Shown here: one piece after another, positions 24,658-36,009 of the stretch
Layout of the letters: each line of letters starts with the position of its first letter
Numbering within the stretch: position 1 is the stretch's first letter
Origin: Actinomadura xylanilytica
GTDB lineage: Bacteria; Actinomycetota; Actinomycetes; Streptosporangiales; Streptosporangiaceae
Length of the DNA stretch: 64,000 nucleotides
Direction of reading: 5' to 3'
Assembly: GCF_030283145.1 (NCBI RefSeq)
Contig: NZ_JASNWE010000003.1
Coordinates: 930,001 to 994,000 of the forward strand
Translations under genes and position numbers: made by a program
The notes under the pieces: generated by a model
Told to the model about the DNA's origin: nothing
The model's input: the letters and a program-made list of their open reading frames with translations, nothing else
Databases searched by the model: none

Positions 24658-25266
24658 TCAGCCCGCGCCGACGGCCGCGGCCTCGCGGAGGCGGACGAAC
24701 TCGGCGGCGAGCCTGTCGATGGTCCAGCTCGCGTTCAGGCCGCTCGGGTTGGGCAGCACCCAGAGCCGCGCCGGTCCGGCCGGTTCGCCCTGCGGGCCGA
24801 TCCGGGCGGCGGGACGGCCGAAGGCGGTGCGGTACGCGGTGACCCCGGCGATCGCCAGGTAGGCGGGACGGCGCCGTTCGACGAGGGCGCCGAGGCGTTC
24901 GCCGCCCGCGCGCAGTTCGGCGGCCGTCAGCTCGTCCGCGCGGGCCGTGGTGCGGTGCGCGAGATTGGTGATGCCCAGGCCGGACGCGGCCAGCAGGTCC
25001 TGCTCGGCGGGGGCCAGCAGGCGGCCGGTGAAGCCCGACCGGTGCAGCGCGGGCCAGAAGCGGTTCCCGGGACGGGCGAAGTGGTGCCCGGTCGCGCCGG
25101 AGTACAGGCCTGGGTTGATGCCGCAGAAGAGCACGCGCAGGGGCTCGCCGTCCGGGGGCAGCACGTCCGGGATGACGCGGTCGCGGGCCGCCTCGAGGTC
25201 GGCCTTGGTGGGCTTGGCGGGCTTGGCGGATTCGCGCGGCTGGGCGGCGGGCTCGGGGGGACGCAT
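24658..25266 (-). CDS. mug: G/U mismatch-specific DNA glycosylase
   Basis: A 202-residue uracil-DNA glycosylase of the TDG/Mug family, removing U or T mispaired with G. Motif 1 is FCGINPGLYSGATGHHFARPGNRFW (with the catalytic-region Asn) and motif 2 is VLPNPSGLNAS. Both are intact. A basic Lys/Pro N-terminal tail (~12-24) precedes the fold. It starts at ATG 25266 and its start codon touches the stop of the TauE gene (1-nt overlap), so they are probably cotranscribed. Confidence 0.93.
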   Translation of the reverse strand: MRPPEPAAQPRESAKPAKPTKADLEAARDRVIPDVLPPDGEPLRVLFCGINPGLYSGATGHHFARPGNRFWPALHRSGFTGRLLAPAEQDLLAASGLGITNLAHRTTARADELTAAELRAGGERLGALVERRRPAYLAIAGVTAYRTAFGRPAARIGPQGEPAGPARLWVLPNPSGLNASWTIDRLAAEFVRLREAAAVGAG

Positions 25267-25985
25267 CAGGCCAGGCTACGGACGATCAGGGCGGCCGACG
25301 CGGTTCCGACGACGACCAGCAGGGCGGCGCGGGTGCGGCCCTCGTCCAGGTAGCGGCGGACCGGCCCGGCGATGGCGAACCCGGCCAGCACGAACGGGGT
25401 GAGCGCGAGGCCCGCGGTGACCTGCCGCATCGGGAGCTGCCCTGCGGCGGTGAGGGTGAGCAGCGACAGCAGCGCGCCGACCGTGGAGAAGACGGCCAGG
25501 GTCGCGCGCACGCGCGGACCGCTCTCGCGCTGGTAGAGCAGCGCGAGCGGCGGCCCGCCGATCGCGGACGCGGTGCCGACGGCCCCGGCGGCCAGACCCG
25601 CGGTGACGAGCGTGGCGCGGTTGCGCGGGACGCGCCCCGACCAGGCGGTGGCGCCGAGGGCGGCCAGCACCATGCCGCCGACCACGATCCCGAGCCCCCG
25701 GGCGGGCACGACGGCGACGACCAGCACGCCGACCGGGGTCCCGGCGAACCGTCCGCCGAAGGCCCAGCCGAGACCCCGGAGGTCGGCGTACCGGACCTCC
25801 TGCGCCAGCGTGGCCAGCGGCAGGACGAACGCGGCGACCAGCACCGCGCCCGGCATCAGCGACGGGAACAGCATGGTCACGACCGGGGTGGCGACCAGTC
25901 CCACGCCGAGGCCGACGCTGCCCTGCACGATGCCGCCGAGCAGCGCGGCCAGGCCGGCGATGACGAGGAAATCGGGCGGCGGCAC
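25266..25985 (-). CDS. TauE/SafE-family sulfite/anion exporter-like permease
   Basis: A 239-residue membrane protein with about eight helices and the two-fold TauE repeat: LAALLGGIVQGSVGLGVGLVATPV early and GLAAGAVGTASAIGGPPLALLYQ in the second half. The family moves sulfur-containing anions or organic acids. GTG at 25985 lies 8 nt after the aldo/keto reductase stop; with mug downstream this is a three-gene minus-strand run. Substrate cannot be predicted. Confidence 0.85.
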   Translation of the reverse strand: MPPPDFLVIAGLAALLGGIVQGSVGLGVGLVATPVVTMLFPSLMPGAVLVAAFVLPLATLAQEVRYADLRGLGWAFGGRFAGTPVGVLVVAVVPARGLGIVVGGMVLAALGATAWSGRVPRNRATLVTAGLAAGAVGTASAIGGPPLALLYQRESGPRVRATLAVFSTVGALLSLLTLTAAGQLPMRQVTAGLALTPFVLAGFAIAGPVRRYLDEGRTRAALLVVVGTASAALIVRSLA

Positions 25986-25992
25986 GTCCCGA

Positions 25993-26934
25993 TCAGGCGG
26001 ACGCGGCGGTGAGGGCCGCCACCTCGTCCGGGGTGAGCTCCACCCGGGCCGAGGCGAGCAGGGCCGGCAGGTGCTCGACGGTCCGGGCGCTGGCGACCGG
26101 CGCCGTCACCGTCGGCCGCGCGTTGAGCCAGGCCAGCGCCACGGTCGGGACGGCGATGTTCCGGGTCTCGGCGACGGCGTCGAGCGCGGCCAGCACGGCG
26201 CGCCCCCGCCCGGTCTCCAGGTACGCGGCGGCCTTCCCGGCCCGCGCGCTGGCGACGTCCGCGCCCGGACGGTACTTGCCGCTCAGGAAGCCGGACGCCA
26301 GGGCGGAGTAGGGCAGCGCGGCCAGGCCGTGCCGCTCGGCGGCGTCCTGGAGCGGTCCCTCGTAGGTGTCGCGCGACACCAGGTTGTAGTGCGGCTGGAT
26401 CGCCGCGTACCGCGCGAGGCCCTCGCGTTCGCTGAAGGCCAGCGACGCCTCCAGCCGCTCGGCCGAGATGTTGGACGCGGCGATCTGCCGGACCTTGCCG
26501 GCCCGGACGAACCCGTCCAGCGTCGTGATGATCTCCTCGACCGGCACCGATGGGTCGTCGCGGTGGGTGTAGTAGAGGTCGATGTAGTCGGTGCCGAGGC
26601 GGCGGAGCGAGCCGTCCAGGGCGGCGGTGAGCGTCGGGCCGGCCAGGCCCTGGTGGTCGGGGTGGCTGCCGCCCTTGGTCGCGATCACCACGTCGGCGCG
26701 GTTGCGGCGGGACGCCAGCCACGCTCCGAGGATCTCCTCGGACTCGCCGCCGCGGTTGCCCGGCACCCACGCCGAGTACACGTCGGCGGTGTCGACGAAG
26801 TCGCCGCCGCCGGCCGTGTAGGCGTCCAGCACCGCGAACGAGCCGTCGCGGTCCGCCGTCCAGCCGAACACATTGCCGCCGAGCGAGAGCGGGAAGACGT
26901 CAAGGTCACCGATCTTCTTCGTCGTGTCAGCCAT
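25993..26934 (-). CDS. aldo/keto reductase
   Basis: A 313-residue NADPH-dependent oxidoreductase with the (beta/alpha)8 fold. Catalytic residues visible: Asp in FVDTADVYSAW (with the Tyr), Lys in VIATKGG and His in LYYTHRDDPS. Cofactor-end segments include PTVALAWLNARP and VASARTVEHLPALL, the latter replacing the more common GARN/GxR pattern. ATG at 26934 (MADTTKKIGDLDVFPLSLGG) is chosen since family members start there; an in-frame start 12 nt earlier adds MNQS. First gene of the mug run. Confidence 0.9.
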   Translation of the reverse strand: MADTTKKIGDLDVFPLSLGGNVFGWTADRDGSFAVLDAYTAGGGDFVDTADVYSAWVPGNRGGESEEILGAWLASRRNRADVVIATKGGSHPDHQGLAGPTLTAALDGSLRRLGTDYIDLYYTHRDDPSVPVEEIITTLDGFVRAGKVRQIAASNISAERLEASLAFSEREGLARYAAIQPHYNLVSRDTYEGPLQDAAERHGLAALPYSALASGFLSGKYRPGADVASARAGKAAAYLETGRGRAVLAALDAVAETRNIAVPTVALAWLNARPTVTAPVASARTVEHLPALLASARVELTPDEVAALTAASA

Positions 26935-27000
26935 GCTCTGATTCAATCGCGTCCGCCGAATCGCCGTATCCCCGGGGGGGGACGAGATGCTCGGGTCTCG

Positions 27001-27166
27001 AGCCTGTCTCAGTGCCTCGGCCGTCGCGCGAGCGCGTTATCTGGCTGGTGGGGCGAAGCCGGAGGCGAGCCCCACCGGCCAGATCGCGAAGCGATGTCGC
27101 GCTCGCCCGAGCACGGTCGGCGTCCGAGCCGCCAGGCGAGTACGCCGGGCCGGGCTTTGAAACACA
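27001..27166 (-). repeat. dispersed repeat, copy B (reverse complement of 14304-14460)
   Basis: Reading the minus strand from ~27155, this stretch parallels copy A with shared CTCGCCTGGCGGCTCGG, CCGACCGTGCT, ATCGCTTCGCGATCTGGCC, GGTGGGGCTCGCC and AACGCGCTCGCG blocks. It lies between the aldo/keto reductase start and the SGNH hydrolase stop, in a 328-bp region with no gene. Confidence 0.8.
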
Positions 27167-27244
27167 GCCGCCAGGCGAGTACGCCGGGCCGGGCTTTGAA
27201 ACACAGCCGCCAGGCGAGTACGCCGGACCGGGCGTTGGAAACAA
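27128..27244 (+). repeat. 3 x 39-bp tandem repeat attached to dispersed repeat B
   Basis: Units start at 27128, 27167 and 27206 with an exact 39-bp period. Each begins GCCGCCAGGCGAGTACGCCG and ends near TTTGAAACACA; units 1 and 2 are identical and unit 3 has four substitutions (GGACCGGGCGTTGGAAACAAT). The unit is the edge of the dispersed element, present once (partial) in copy A. No unique spacers are present, so it is not a CRISPR array. Confidence 0.9.
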
Positions 27245-27262
27245 TGCCGGCTCGGCGCGGGC

Positions 27263-28546
27263 TCAGACGGCGCCGGTGTCGATGGCCTGCGCCATCGCGC
27301 GGTACCCGGCGGCGTTGGGGTGCTTGTGGTCGCCGCTGTCGTACCCGTCGCGGAGCTTCTCGGGGTCGGCCGGGTCGACGACGGCCTTGTTGAAGTCGAC
27401 GACCGCGTCGTACTCGCCCGACGTACGGATCCAGGTGTTGACCTGCCGGATCTTGGCCGCGGAGGTGGCGTTGTAGTACTCGGCGCCCTTCATCGGCAGC
27501 AGGGTTCCGCCGATCACCTTGATCCCCTTGGCGCGGGCCTGGCGGATCAGCTCGCGGTACCCGGTGATGATCTGCGCGGCCGAACGGTCCGGGTTGGGCT
27601 TGTAGGTCGGCAGGTCGACCTCGCTGAATCCGATGTCGTTCAGCCCGCCGAACAGGATCAGCGTGCGGACGCGCGGGTTGTCCAGCACGTCGCGGCCGAA
27701 GCGGGTGGAGAACCGCTCGCCGAACCACGCCGAGTCCGACAGCAGCATGCCCCCGCCGATCCCGGCGTTCAGCACCGGGCGCGGACGGCCGGCGGCGGCG
27801 AGGCGGTCGGCGAGCTGGTCGGGATAGCGCCGGTCGGTGTCGTTCCCGGCACCGAACCCGTCGGTGATCGAGTCGCCGAGCGCCACCACGGTGTCCCTCC
27901 GGACGGGGGCGCCGGCCACCTCGACGCCCGACAGGTAGTACCAGGAATGGGTGACCTTCGCCCCGGCGGTGGGGAACGCCGAACCGGAGGTGTCGCCGCT
28001 GTGGTCGCCCGCCGCGCGGTAGCTCGTCGCGTACCCCTGGAGATGGGTGGTGGCCGGGCCGGTCGTGTCCGGCAGGTACAGCGTAACCGTCAGCGACTCC
28101 CGGTCCTTGATCGGCAGTGCCACCGCGTCGCTCGTCACCTGCCCGCCCGCCGGGATCACCACCGAACGGCCCTTCCCGAACCCGAGCCGCCGCAGCGAAC
28201 CGGCCCGCACCGCCGCCTTGTCACCCGGCAGGGCGATGCTCGCCGCGGCGACCTTCAGCGGGGACGCGCCGTACTGGTTGGACAACCGGATCCGTGCCGA
28301 CGACCCCGAGGCGGTGACCCGGACGACCTGCCGCACGGTCTGCCCGGAGAATCCCTGCTCCGACCAGTTGGGCTCGAAGCCGGCGGCCGGGCGCTGCATC
28401 GCGGCGGCCCAACCGGTCGTCCAGCCGTTCTGGTGCGCTCCGGCCCCGGACGGCGGCTGCGCGGCGGCGGCGCCCACTCCGACCAGACCGCTCGCGGCCA
28501 CGCCCAGCACGACGACCCCGCCGGTCCAACGCTTCTTCATCATCAT
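27263..28546 (-). CDS. secreted SGNH/GDSL-family hydrolase
   Basis: A 427-residue exported esterase/lipase-like enzyme. Signal peptide ~1-29 ending AAAAQ. The N-terminal ~180 residues form a beta-rich domain (RQVVRVTASGSSARIRLSNQYG, LTVTLYLP). The SGNH fold follows: block I VVALGDSITDGFG (catalytic Ser), block II NAGIGGG, block III LILFGGLNDIG, block V DHKHPNAAGY (Asp-x-x-His). All catalytic blocks are intact. Such proteins deacylate polysaccharides or lipids outside the cell. GGAGGGAAA precedes the ATG, and a perfect 18-bp palindrome lies 28 bp upstream. Confidence 0.93.
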   Translation of the reverse strand: MMMKKRWTGGVVVLGVAASGLVGVGAAAAQPPSGAGAHQNGWTTGWAAAMQRPAAGFEPNWSEQGFSGQTVRQVVRVTASGSSARIRLSNQYGASPLKVAAASIALPGDKAAVRAGSLRRLGFGKGRSVVIPAGGQVTSDAVALPIKDRESLTVTLYLPDTTGPATTHLQGYATSYRAAGDHSGDTSGSAFPTAGAKVTHSWYYLSGVEVAGAPVRRDTVVALGDSITDGFGAGNDTDRRYPDQLADRLAAAGRPRPVLNAGIGGGMLLSDSAWFGERFSTRFGRDVLDNPRVRTLILFGGLNDIGFSEVDLPTYKPNPDRSAAQIITGYRELIRQARAKGIKVIGGTLLPMKGAEYYNATSAAKIRQVNTWIRTSGEYDAVVDFNKAVVDPADPEKLRDGYDSGDHKHPNAAGYRAMAQAIDTGAV

Positions 28547-28573
28547 CGTTTCCCTCCTAGGTTGATCCCCGCT

Positions 28574-28591
28574 CGGTCGTGATCACGACCG
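28574..28591. promoter_or_regulatory. perfect 18-bp palindrome, candidate operator
   Basis: CGGTCGTGATCACGACCG is an uninterrupted palindrome 28 bp before the start codon of the SGNH hydrolase. Position and symmetry suit a dimeric TetR/GntR/LacI-like repressor. No regulator gene is adjacent except the LysR further upstream, whose sites are usually not perfect palindromes. Confidence 0.55.
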
Positions 28592-28847
28592 GGAACCCGG
28601 ACTCCGCCACCGCGCCGACACCGCCGGCGGGACGGTCGTTCAGTACCGTCCGGTGGAGTGAGCCGAGCCGCGTGGATCGAGCGAGCTCAGCTTCCAGCAG
28701 GGCGTCGACCTGGAACAACGGCGTTCTGCGGATCGATCCATTCGCCACGGTGATCGTTGCCGGGCGCGCTCACGGCACGCGGCGGCCGGACGTGCTCACG
28801 GGGTCGAGCGGAAGGGGACGCCCAGGGGATGGGGCCGACGGGAACGC
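28592..28847. other. intergenic region without a recognised gene
   Basis: With the palindrome this gap is 301 bp between the hydrolase start and the LysR stop. Short open frames on both strands show no family pattern or RBS. No terminator for the LysR gene was seen. Confidence 0.4.
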
Positions 28848-29747
28848 TCAGGGGGTGGGGCCGGAGTCCGCGATCTCGACGATGGTCTGGGCGAAGGCGC
28901 GGATGAGGGCGGTCTCACTGGCGACCCGCCACAGGAGCCCGTACTCGATGGGCGGGGCGTCGCTGAAGGGGATCCAGGTGACACCGGCGCGCGAGTAGTG
29001 CTCGCGGGTGCGGAGGGCGGCGGGCGAGACCCCCTTGCCGGTGTAGACATGGGAGAACACCTCCTGCCAGTACCTGACGGCCGGGCCTTGCGGGATCGGC
29101 CGGCCCGCCGGGGTCCGGCGGGGGAAGTGGTGGTCGAGCCAGTAGTCCGGCATGGTCCCGGCGGTGGTGACCAGGACCGCGTCCGCGAGGTCCTCGACCG
29201 AGACCGACTCCCGCCGGGCGAGGGCATGCCCGTCGGGGACCATCAGCGCCCGCGGTTCGGAGAACACGACCGGGCCGGTGCGGATGTCGGGCTCGTCGAT
29301 GGGGAGTTCGCTGATCTGGAGGTCGAGCTCGCCGGCCCGCAGCGGGCCGAGCGGATCGGTGATCTGTACCTCGCGGATGTCGATCCGGCAGTCGGGATGG
29401 CGGGTGTTGAAGAGATCCCCCGCCGCGACGATGAGGTCGCCGCACCACGCGCCGGAGTAGCCGACCCGGAGGGTGCCGGTGATGCCCCGTCCCGCCGCGA
29501 CCGCGCGGGCGAACGCCTGCCGCACCAGCTCGTGGGCCGGGAACAGGTCGTCGTGGAACTGCCGGCCGATCGGGGTGAGGGACACCTGGCGGCTGGTGCG
29601 CTCGAACAGCAGGACGCCGATGCGGCGCTCCAGCTTCTGGACGGTCTGGCTCACCCGGCTCTGGGAGAGCCCGAGGCGCTCGGCGGTGCGGCCGAAGTGC
29701 AGTTCGTCCGCGAGGGTCAGGAAGACCTCGATCTCGTGCCGTTCCAT
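28848..29747 (-). CDS. LysR-family transcriptional regulator
   Basis: A 299-residue regulator. The winged HTH is at ~1-60 (EIEVFLTLADELHFGRTAER, LGLSQSRVSQTVQKLERRIG), followed by the effector-binding domain with TGTLRVGYSGAW. ATG at 29747 (MERHEIEVF) is the family-like start; the frame is open seven codons earlier. It is divergent from the SDR-MFS cluster and probably controls it; the 205-bp gap holds an AT-rich tract with TGATCGATCA at ~29781 as a possible site. Confidence 0.92.
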   Translation of the reverse strand: MERHEIEVFLTLADELHFGRTAERLGLSQSRVSQTVQKLERRIGVLLFERTSRQVSLTPIGRQFHDDLFPAHELVRQAFARAVAAGRGITGTLRVGYSGAWCGDLIVAAGDLFNTRHPDCRIDIREVQITDPLGPLRAGELDLQISELPIDEPDIRTGPVVFSEPRALMVPDGHALARRESVSVEDLADAVLVTTAGTMPDYWLDHHFPRRTPAGRPIPQGPAVRYWQEVFSHVYTGKGVSPAALRTREHYSRAGVTWIPFSDAPPIEYGLLWRVASETALIRAFAQTIVEIADSGPTP

Positions 29748-29952
29748 CGCCGTCCGTTTGATTACCAAAACTGATCGATCATTCCGAATATAGCCGTTGT
29801 TCGACCTCAGCCTGCTGCCGGAGGGTGGTGACGGCTGCCACCACGGCAGTGCCCCGGATCTCTTCCGGCGCCGTCAGCGGCCGGCGAACCGCATCCGCGA
29901 ACCGCACCCGCGACGGGCGACCGGCCCACGCAGAGAGGCAGGGAACATCCGC

Positions 29953-30801
29953 ATGCGCTCGACTCCTGAGACGACCGGCAGGATCTGGCTGATCACCGGC
30001 GCCGCCGCCGGATTCGGCCGCGCGCTGGCCGAAGCGGTGCTCGCCGAGGGCGACACGGTCGTGGCCACGGCCCGCCAGCCCTGGACACTCGACGGCCTGG
30101 CCACCGCGCATCCCGGCCGGGTGGTCGCCACCGGGCTCGACCCCGCCGACCAGACCCGCGCCGCCGCCGTGGTGGACGAGACCGTCCGCGCCCACGGGCG
30201 CATCGACGTGCTGGTCAACAACTCCGGCCGGGGCGCCGTCGGCGCCGTGGAGGAGACCGCCGACCGCGAGTTGCGCGAGCTGATGGAGCCGCACTTCTTC
30301 GGCCCGGCCGCGCTCACCCGGGCCGTCCTGCCGCACATGCGGACGCGGCGGGCGGGCGCCATCGTGCAGATGAGCAGCGTGGGCGGCCGGTTCTCCGTCG
30401 CCGGGCTCGGCGCCTACTCCGCGGCGAAGTACGCGCTCGAAGGGTTCTCCGAGGCACTCGCCCAGGAGGTCGCCCCGTTCGGGATCAAGGTGCTCATCGT
30501 CGAGCCCGGCGCGTTCGACGCCGGGTTCGCCGCCGGCGGCGTCCTGCCGCGGCAGGCGCCCATCGCCGCCTACGACGCCGTTCTCAGCCCGGTCATGGCG
30601 GCCCCGCCCGGCGGCGCGGGCGCGGACGGTCCGGCCAAGGCCGCCTCGGCCGTCCTCACCGCGCTGGACGACGCCGACACACCGCTGCGGCTCCCGCTCG
30701 GCGCCGACGCCGCCGACACGATCTCGGCCGGGCTGGACCGCGCCCGCGACGAGCTGCGGCTGTGGGAGTGGCTCGCCCGCGACACCGGGCCGTCGTCCTG
30801 A
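29953..30801 (+). CDS. short-chain dehydrogenase/reductase
   Basis: A 282-residue classical SDR. Cofactor motif TGAAAGFG near residues 15-22 (TGxxxGxG), NNSG stretch VLVNNSGRG, catalytic Ser in IVQMSSVGG and the YSAAK catalytic Tyr/Lys pair. GAGLGAYSAAKYALEGFSEALAQEV is typical of NADP-dependent ketone/aldehyde reductases related to oxidoreductase YjgI-like groups. An RBS-like GAGAGGCAGGGA precedes the ATG. First gene of a cluster with an efflux pump and a membrane protein, divergent from LysR. Confidence 0.9.
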   Translation: MRSTPETTGRIWLITGAAAGFGRALAEAVLAEGDTVVATARQPWTLDGLATAHPGRVVATGLDPADQTRAAAVVDETVRAHGRIDVLVNNSGRGAVGAVEETADRELRELMEPHFFGPAALTRAVLPHMRTRRAGAIVQMSSVGGRFSVAGLGAYSAAKYALEGFSEALAQEVAPFGIKVLIVEPGAFDAGFAAGGVLPRQAPIAAYDAVLSPVMAAPPGGAGADGPAKAASAVLTALDDADTPLRLPLGADAADTISAGLDRARDELRLWEWLARDTGPSS

Positions 30802-30842
30802 GCCGTCCCGGAACACACGTACCGACGAGGAGGAGTGCACAG

Positions 30843-32165
30843 ATGCCGCTCGCGTTGCTGGCCCTGGCGTTGGGTGCCTTCGGCATCGGGCTGACCGAGT
30901 TCGTGATCGTCGGCTTGATGTCCGACATATCCGGCGACCTGGGGGTGTCGATCCCGACCGCGGGGCTGCTGGTCTCCGGCTACGCCCTCAGCGTCGCGGT
31001 CGGCGCGCCGCTGCTGACGGCCGCCGGGTCCAAGGTCCCCCGCAAGACGATGCTGGTCGCGCTGATGGCGCTGTTCATCGCGGGAAGCCTGATCTCCGCG
31101 CTCGCGCCCACCTACGGCCTGCTGATGACCGGCCGGGTGGTGTCCGCGCTCACCCACGGCGCCTTCTTCGGCATCGGCTCGGTCGTGGCCGCCTCGCTCG
31201 TCCCGCCGGCCCGCCGGGCCTCGGCGGTGGCGCTGATGTTCGCCGGGCTGACCGCCGCCAACGTGGCCGGGGTGCCGCTCGGCACCGCGCTCGGCCAGCA
31301 GCTCGGCTGGCGTTCGACGTTCTGGGCGGTGACGGCGGTCGGCCTGGTCGCGCTGCTCGGCGTCGTCGCCCTGGTCCCCCGGCAGCCGGTGGAGGCCGCC
31401 GGCGGGTGGCGCGCGGAGATCAAGGTCTTCGCCCTCCCGCAGGTCTGGCTGGCGCTGGGGGTCACCGCCCTCGGCTTCGGCGCCGTGTTCGGCACGGTCA
31501 CCTACATCGAGTCGATGATGACGCAGGTCGCCGGGTACGCCTCGGCCGCGGTGCCCTGGCTGCTGGTGCTGTTCGGGATCGGGCTGTTCGCCGGGAACCT
31601 GGCCGGCGGCCGGGCCGCGGACCGGCGCCCGATGGCCACCCTGTACACCGCGCTGGCGGGCATCGCGGCCGTGCTGGCGGTGTTCGCCTTCACCGCCCAC
31701 GCCAAGCTGCCCGCCGCGATCACCCTGGTGGTCTTCGGGGCGGTGGGGTTCGCGCTGGTCCCGGCCGCGCAGCTCCGGGTGATGGACAAGGCCGGTGGCG
31801 CCCCGGCGCTGGCCTCGGCGGCCAACATCGGCGCCTTCAACCTCGGCAACGCTCTCGCCGCCTGGCTCGGCGGCCTCGCCATCGATGCCGGCGCCGGCTA
31901 CACCGCCCCCAACTGGATCGGCGCGCTCCTGGCGGTCGCCGCGCTCCTGCTCGCGCTGCTCTCCGGAGCGCTCGACCGCCGTCCTGGGAAGCCGGAGCCC
32001 GCCCCGCCCGGCATGTCCGGGACCGTCCGGCCGCGCACCGCCCACCTGAACGCCAGGTTGGCCGACCTCACCGGATCCTCCGCCCGCGCCGTGCTTTCCG
32101 GCGCGGGCGGAGGCCGTGCGGATGTCGGAAGGCGGGACGAGGACGACGCGTTGCGTCGACAATGA
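30843..32165 (+). CDS. MFS efflux transporter (AraJ/CmlA-like, 12 helices)
   Basis: A 440-residue drug:H+ antiporter-type permease. The start MPLALLALALGAFGIGLTEFVIVGLM matches the TEF motif in helix 1 of AraJ/PbuE-like pumps; motif A-like loop is SKVPRKTMLV and helix 5 has GLTAANVAGVPLGTALGQQLGWR (motif C/D1 group). GAGGAGGAG lies just upstream of ATG 30843. Beyond helix 12 (~375-380) there is an odd ~60-residue Pro/Arg/Ala-rich tail that homologues usually lack; it may be a 3' read-through after loss of the original stop. Confidence 0.9.
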   Translation: MPLALLALALGAFGIGLTEFVIVGLMSDISGDLGVSIPTAGLLVSGYALSVAVGAPLLTAAGSKVPRKTMLVALMALFIAGSLISALAPTYGLLMTGRVVSALTHGAFFGIGSVVAASLVPPARRASAVALMFAGLTAANVAGVPLGTALGQQLGWRSTFWAVTAVGLVALLGVVALVPRQPVEAAGGWRAEIKVFALPQVWLALGVTALGFGAVFGTVTYIESMMTQVAGYASAAVPWLLVLFGIGLFAGNLAGGRAADRRPMATLYTALAGIAAVLAVFAFTAHAKLPAAITLVVFGAVGFALVPAAQLRVMDKAGGAPALASAANIGAFNLGNALAAWLGGLAIDAGAGYTAPNWIGALLAVAALLLALLSGALDRRPGKPEPAPPGMSGTVRPRTAHLNARLADLTGSSARAVLSGAGGGRADVGRRDEDDALRRQ

Positions 32166-32200
32166 TCGACAGAGAGTGAGCACGAGCGAAAGAAGGTGCG

Positions 32201-33100
32201 ATGGACCGGCAGCAAGGGCGAACCGCCGTCTTCCTGGGCTGTGCCGCGGCCCTGATCGGCGGGTGGTGGCTGGACGAGACCGGGCCCGGCCGGCCCGCCC
32301 TCGGCGAGCACCTGTGGCCCTGGCTGGAAATGCTCGGCCTCGCCACCCTGTGGCACGTCCTGTCCGGACGGCTGGAGCGCAGGATCCGCCCCGGGTCCAT
32401 GGCACCCTTGACCGCGCGGGCGGTCGCGCTGGCGGGCGGCGCGGTCGCCGCGGCGGTCTACGTCAACGCCGAGTACGGCTGGTGGTTCGGGGCGAGTGCC
32501 CAGGACAGGGCGGCCCATGACGTCCAGGGCTCGCTCGGCGGCATCCTGCTGGCCGGGGCGGTGGTCCTGCTTCTGGTGTACCTCGCCATCGCCGCGACGG
32601 CGCTCGCCTACGCCGCGTCCGCGGGCGACATGGCGCGCGAGCCGGGAACGCCCGCCGCGGCGTGGTGGCGGGACGCGGCCGTCCATGTGGCCGTCCTCTT
32701 CTTCTGCGGGCTGCTCGCCGCCGTCCACGCGATCCGGCGGGCCGGTGACCCGCGGGGCACCGCGCCCCTGCACGGGCTCTACCTCGCGCTCGCCGTCCTC
32801 ACGCTCGGCCTGGCGATCACCGGACGGCCCGCGCGGGAGGCGGCGGCGTCCGGACGTCCGGCGGCCTCACCGCACCCGCCCGCCCTCGGCGTCGACATCG
32901 TCGTCCTCGCCGTCCCGGCGCTGGTCGTGACCGGGCTCAAGGAGAGCACGTTCGCCCCCGGCCCCTCCGCCTGGCTGGTCATGGCCGTCACGGCGGCCGG
33001 GGTCGCGGCCCTCTGGACGCTGCGCGGGGCGTCGAGCGCGAGCACCCGGACACGGAGCGGGCCGCCTCCCCGTTCTGGGGAGGCGGCCCGTTCGCGCTGA
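32201..33100 (+). CDS. DUF5671-like multi-helix membrane protein
   Basis: A 299-residue protein with about seven hydrophobic spans (for example VFLGCAAALIGGWWL, LLAGAVVLLLVYLAIAATALAY, VAVLFFCGLLAAV). A Trp-rich segment (YGWWFGASAQDRAAHDVQGSLGGIL) and the absence of transport motifs suggest a structural or sensory membrane protein; the DUF5671 resemblance is tentative. The final ~17 codons (SGPPPRSGEAARSR) are read from the stem-loop at 33057-33091, so the true 3' end may have shifted into the terminator of the convergent aconitase gene. Confidence 0.6.
   Translation: MDRQQGRTAVFLGCAAALIGGWWLDETGPGRPALGEHLWPWLEMLGLATLWHVLSGRLERRIRPGSMAPLTARAVALAGGAVAAAVYVNAEYGWWFGASAQDRAAHDVQGSLGGILLAGAVVLLLVYLAIAATALAYAASAGDMAREPGTPAAAWWRDAAVHVAVLFFCGLLAAVHAIRRAGDPRGTAPLHGLYLALAVLTLGLAITGRPAREAAASGRPAASPHPPALGVDIVVLAVPALVVTGLKESTFAPGPSAWLVMAVTAAGVAALWTLRGASSASTRTRSGPPPRSGEAARSR
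33057..33091. terminator. strong bidirectional terminator between convergent genes
   Basis: GCGGGCCGCCTCCCC (33057-33071) and GGGGAGGCGGCCCGT (33077-33091) form a 15-bp stem (one G-T pair) with loop GTTCT. It lies 13 nt past the acnA stop and inside the last codons of the membrane-protein ORF. Confidence 0.88.
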
Positions 33101-33103
33101 CGG

Positions 33104-35821
<2,718 letters not shown>

Positions 35822-36009
35822 GGACTCCTCCTCGGTAGTCACCGCGCGTCCGGTCCGGGACATGACTGCGCGGCGCTGTCGCTGTCGGTCGATCTCAACC
35901 CCCGTCCCCGCCGGCGGCGCGACCGCGCCGCTCCGGCCGAGGGAGACGGGTGCTCATCCCCCATGAATCCTGCCTTAACCAGGCCTCTGCTCAAGAACCG
36001 GGTCCGGCT

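Noticed and set aside
27128..27244. Possible CRISPR-like array
   Set aside because: The 39-bp units are head-to-tail with no unique spacers and no cas genes are present.
28557..28748. 63-codon minus-strand frame upstream of the SGNH hydrolase
   Set aside because: It overlaps the palindromic operator and shows no RBS or family pattern.
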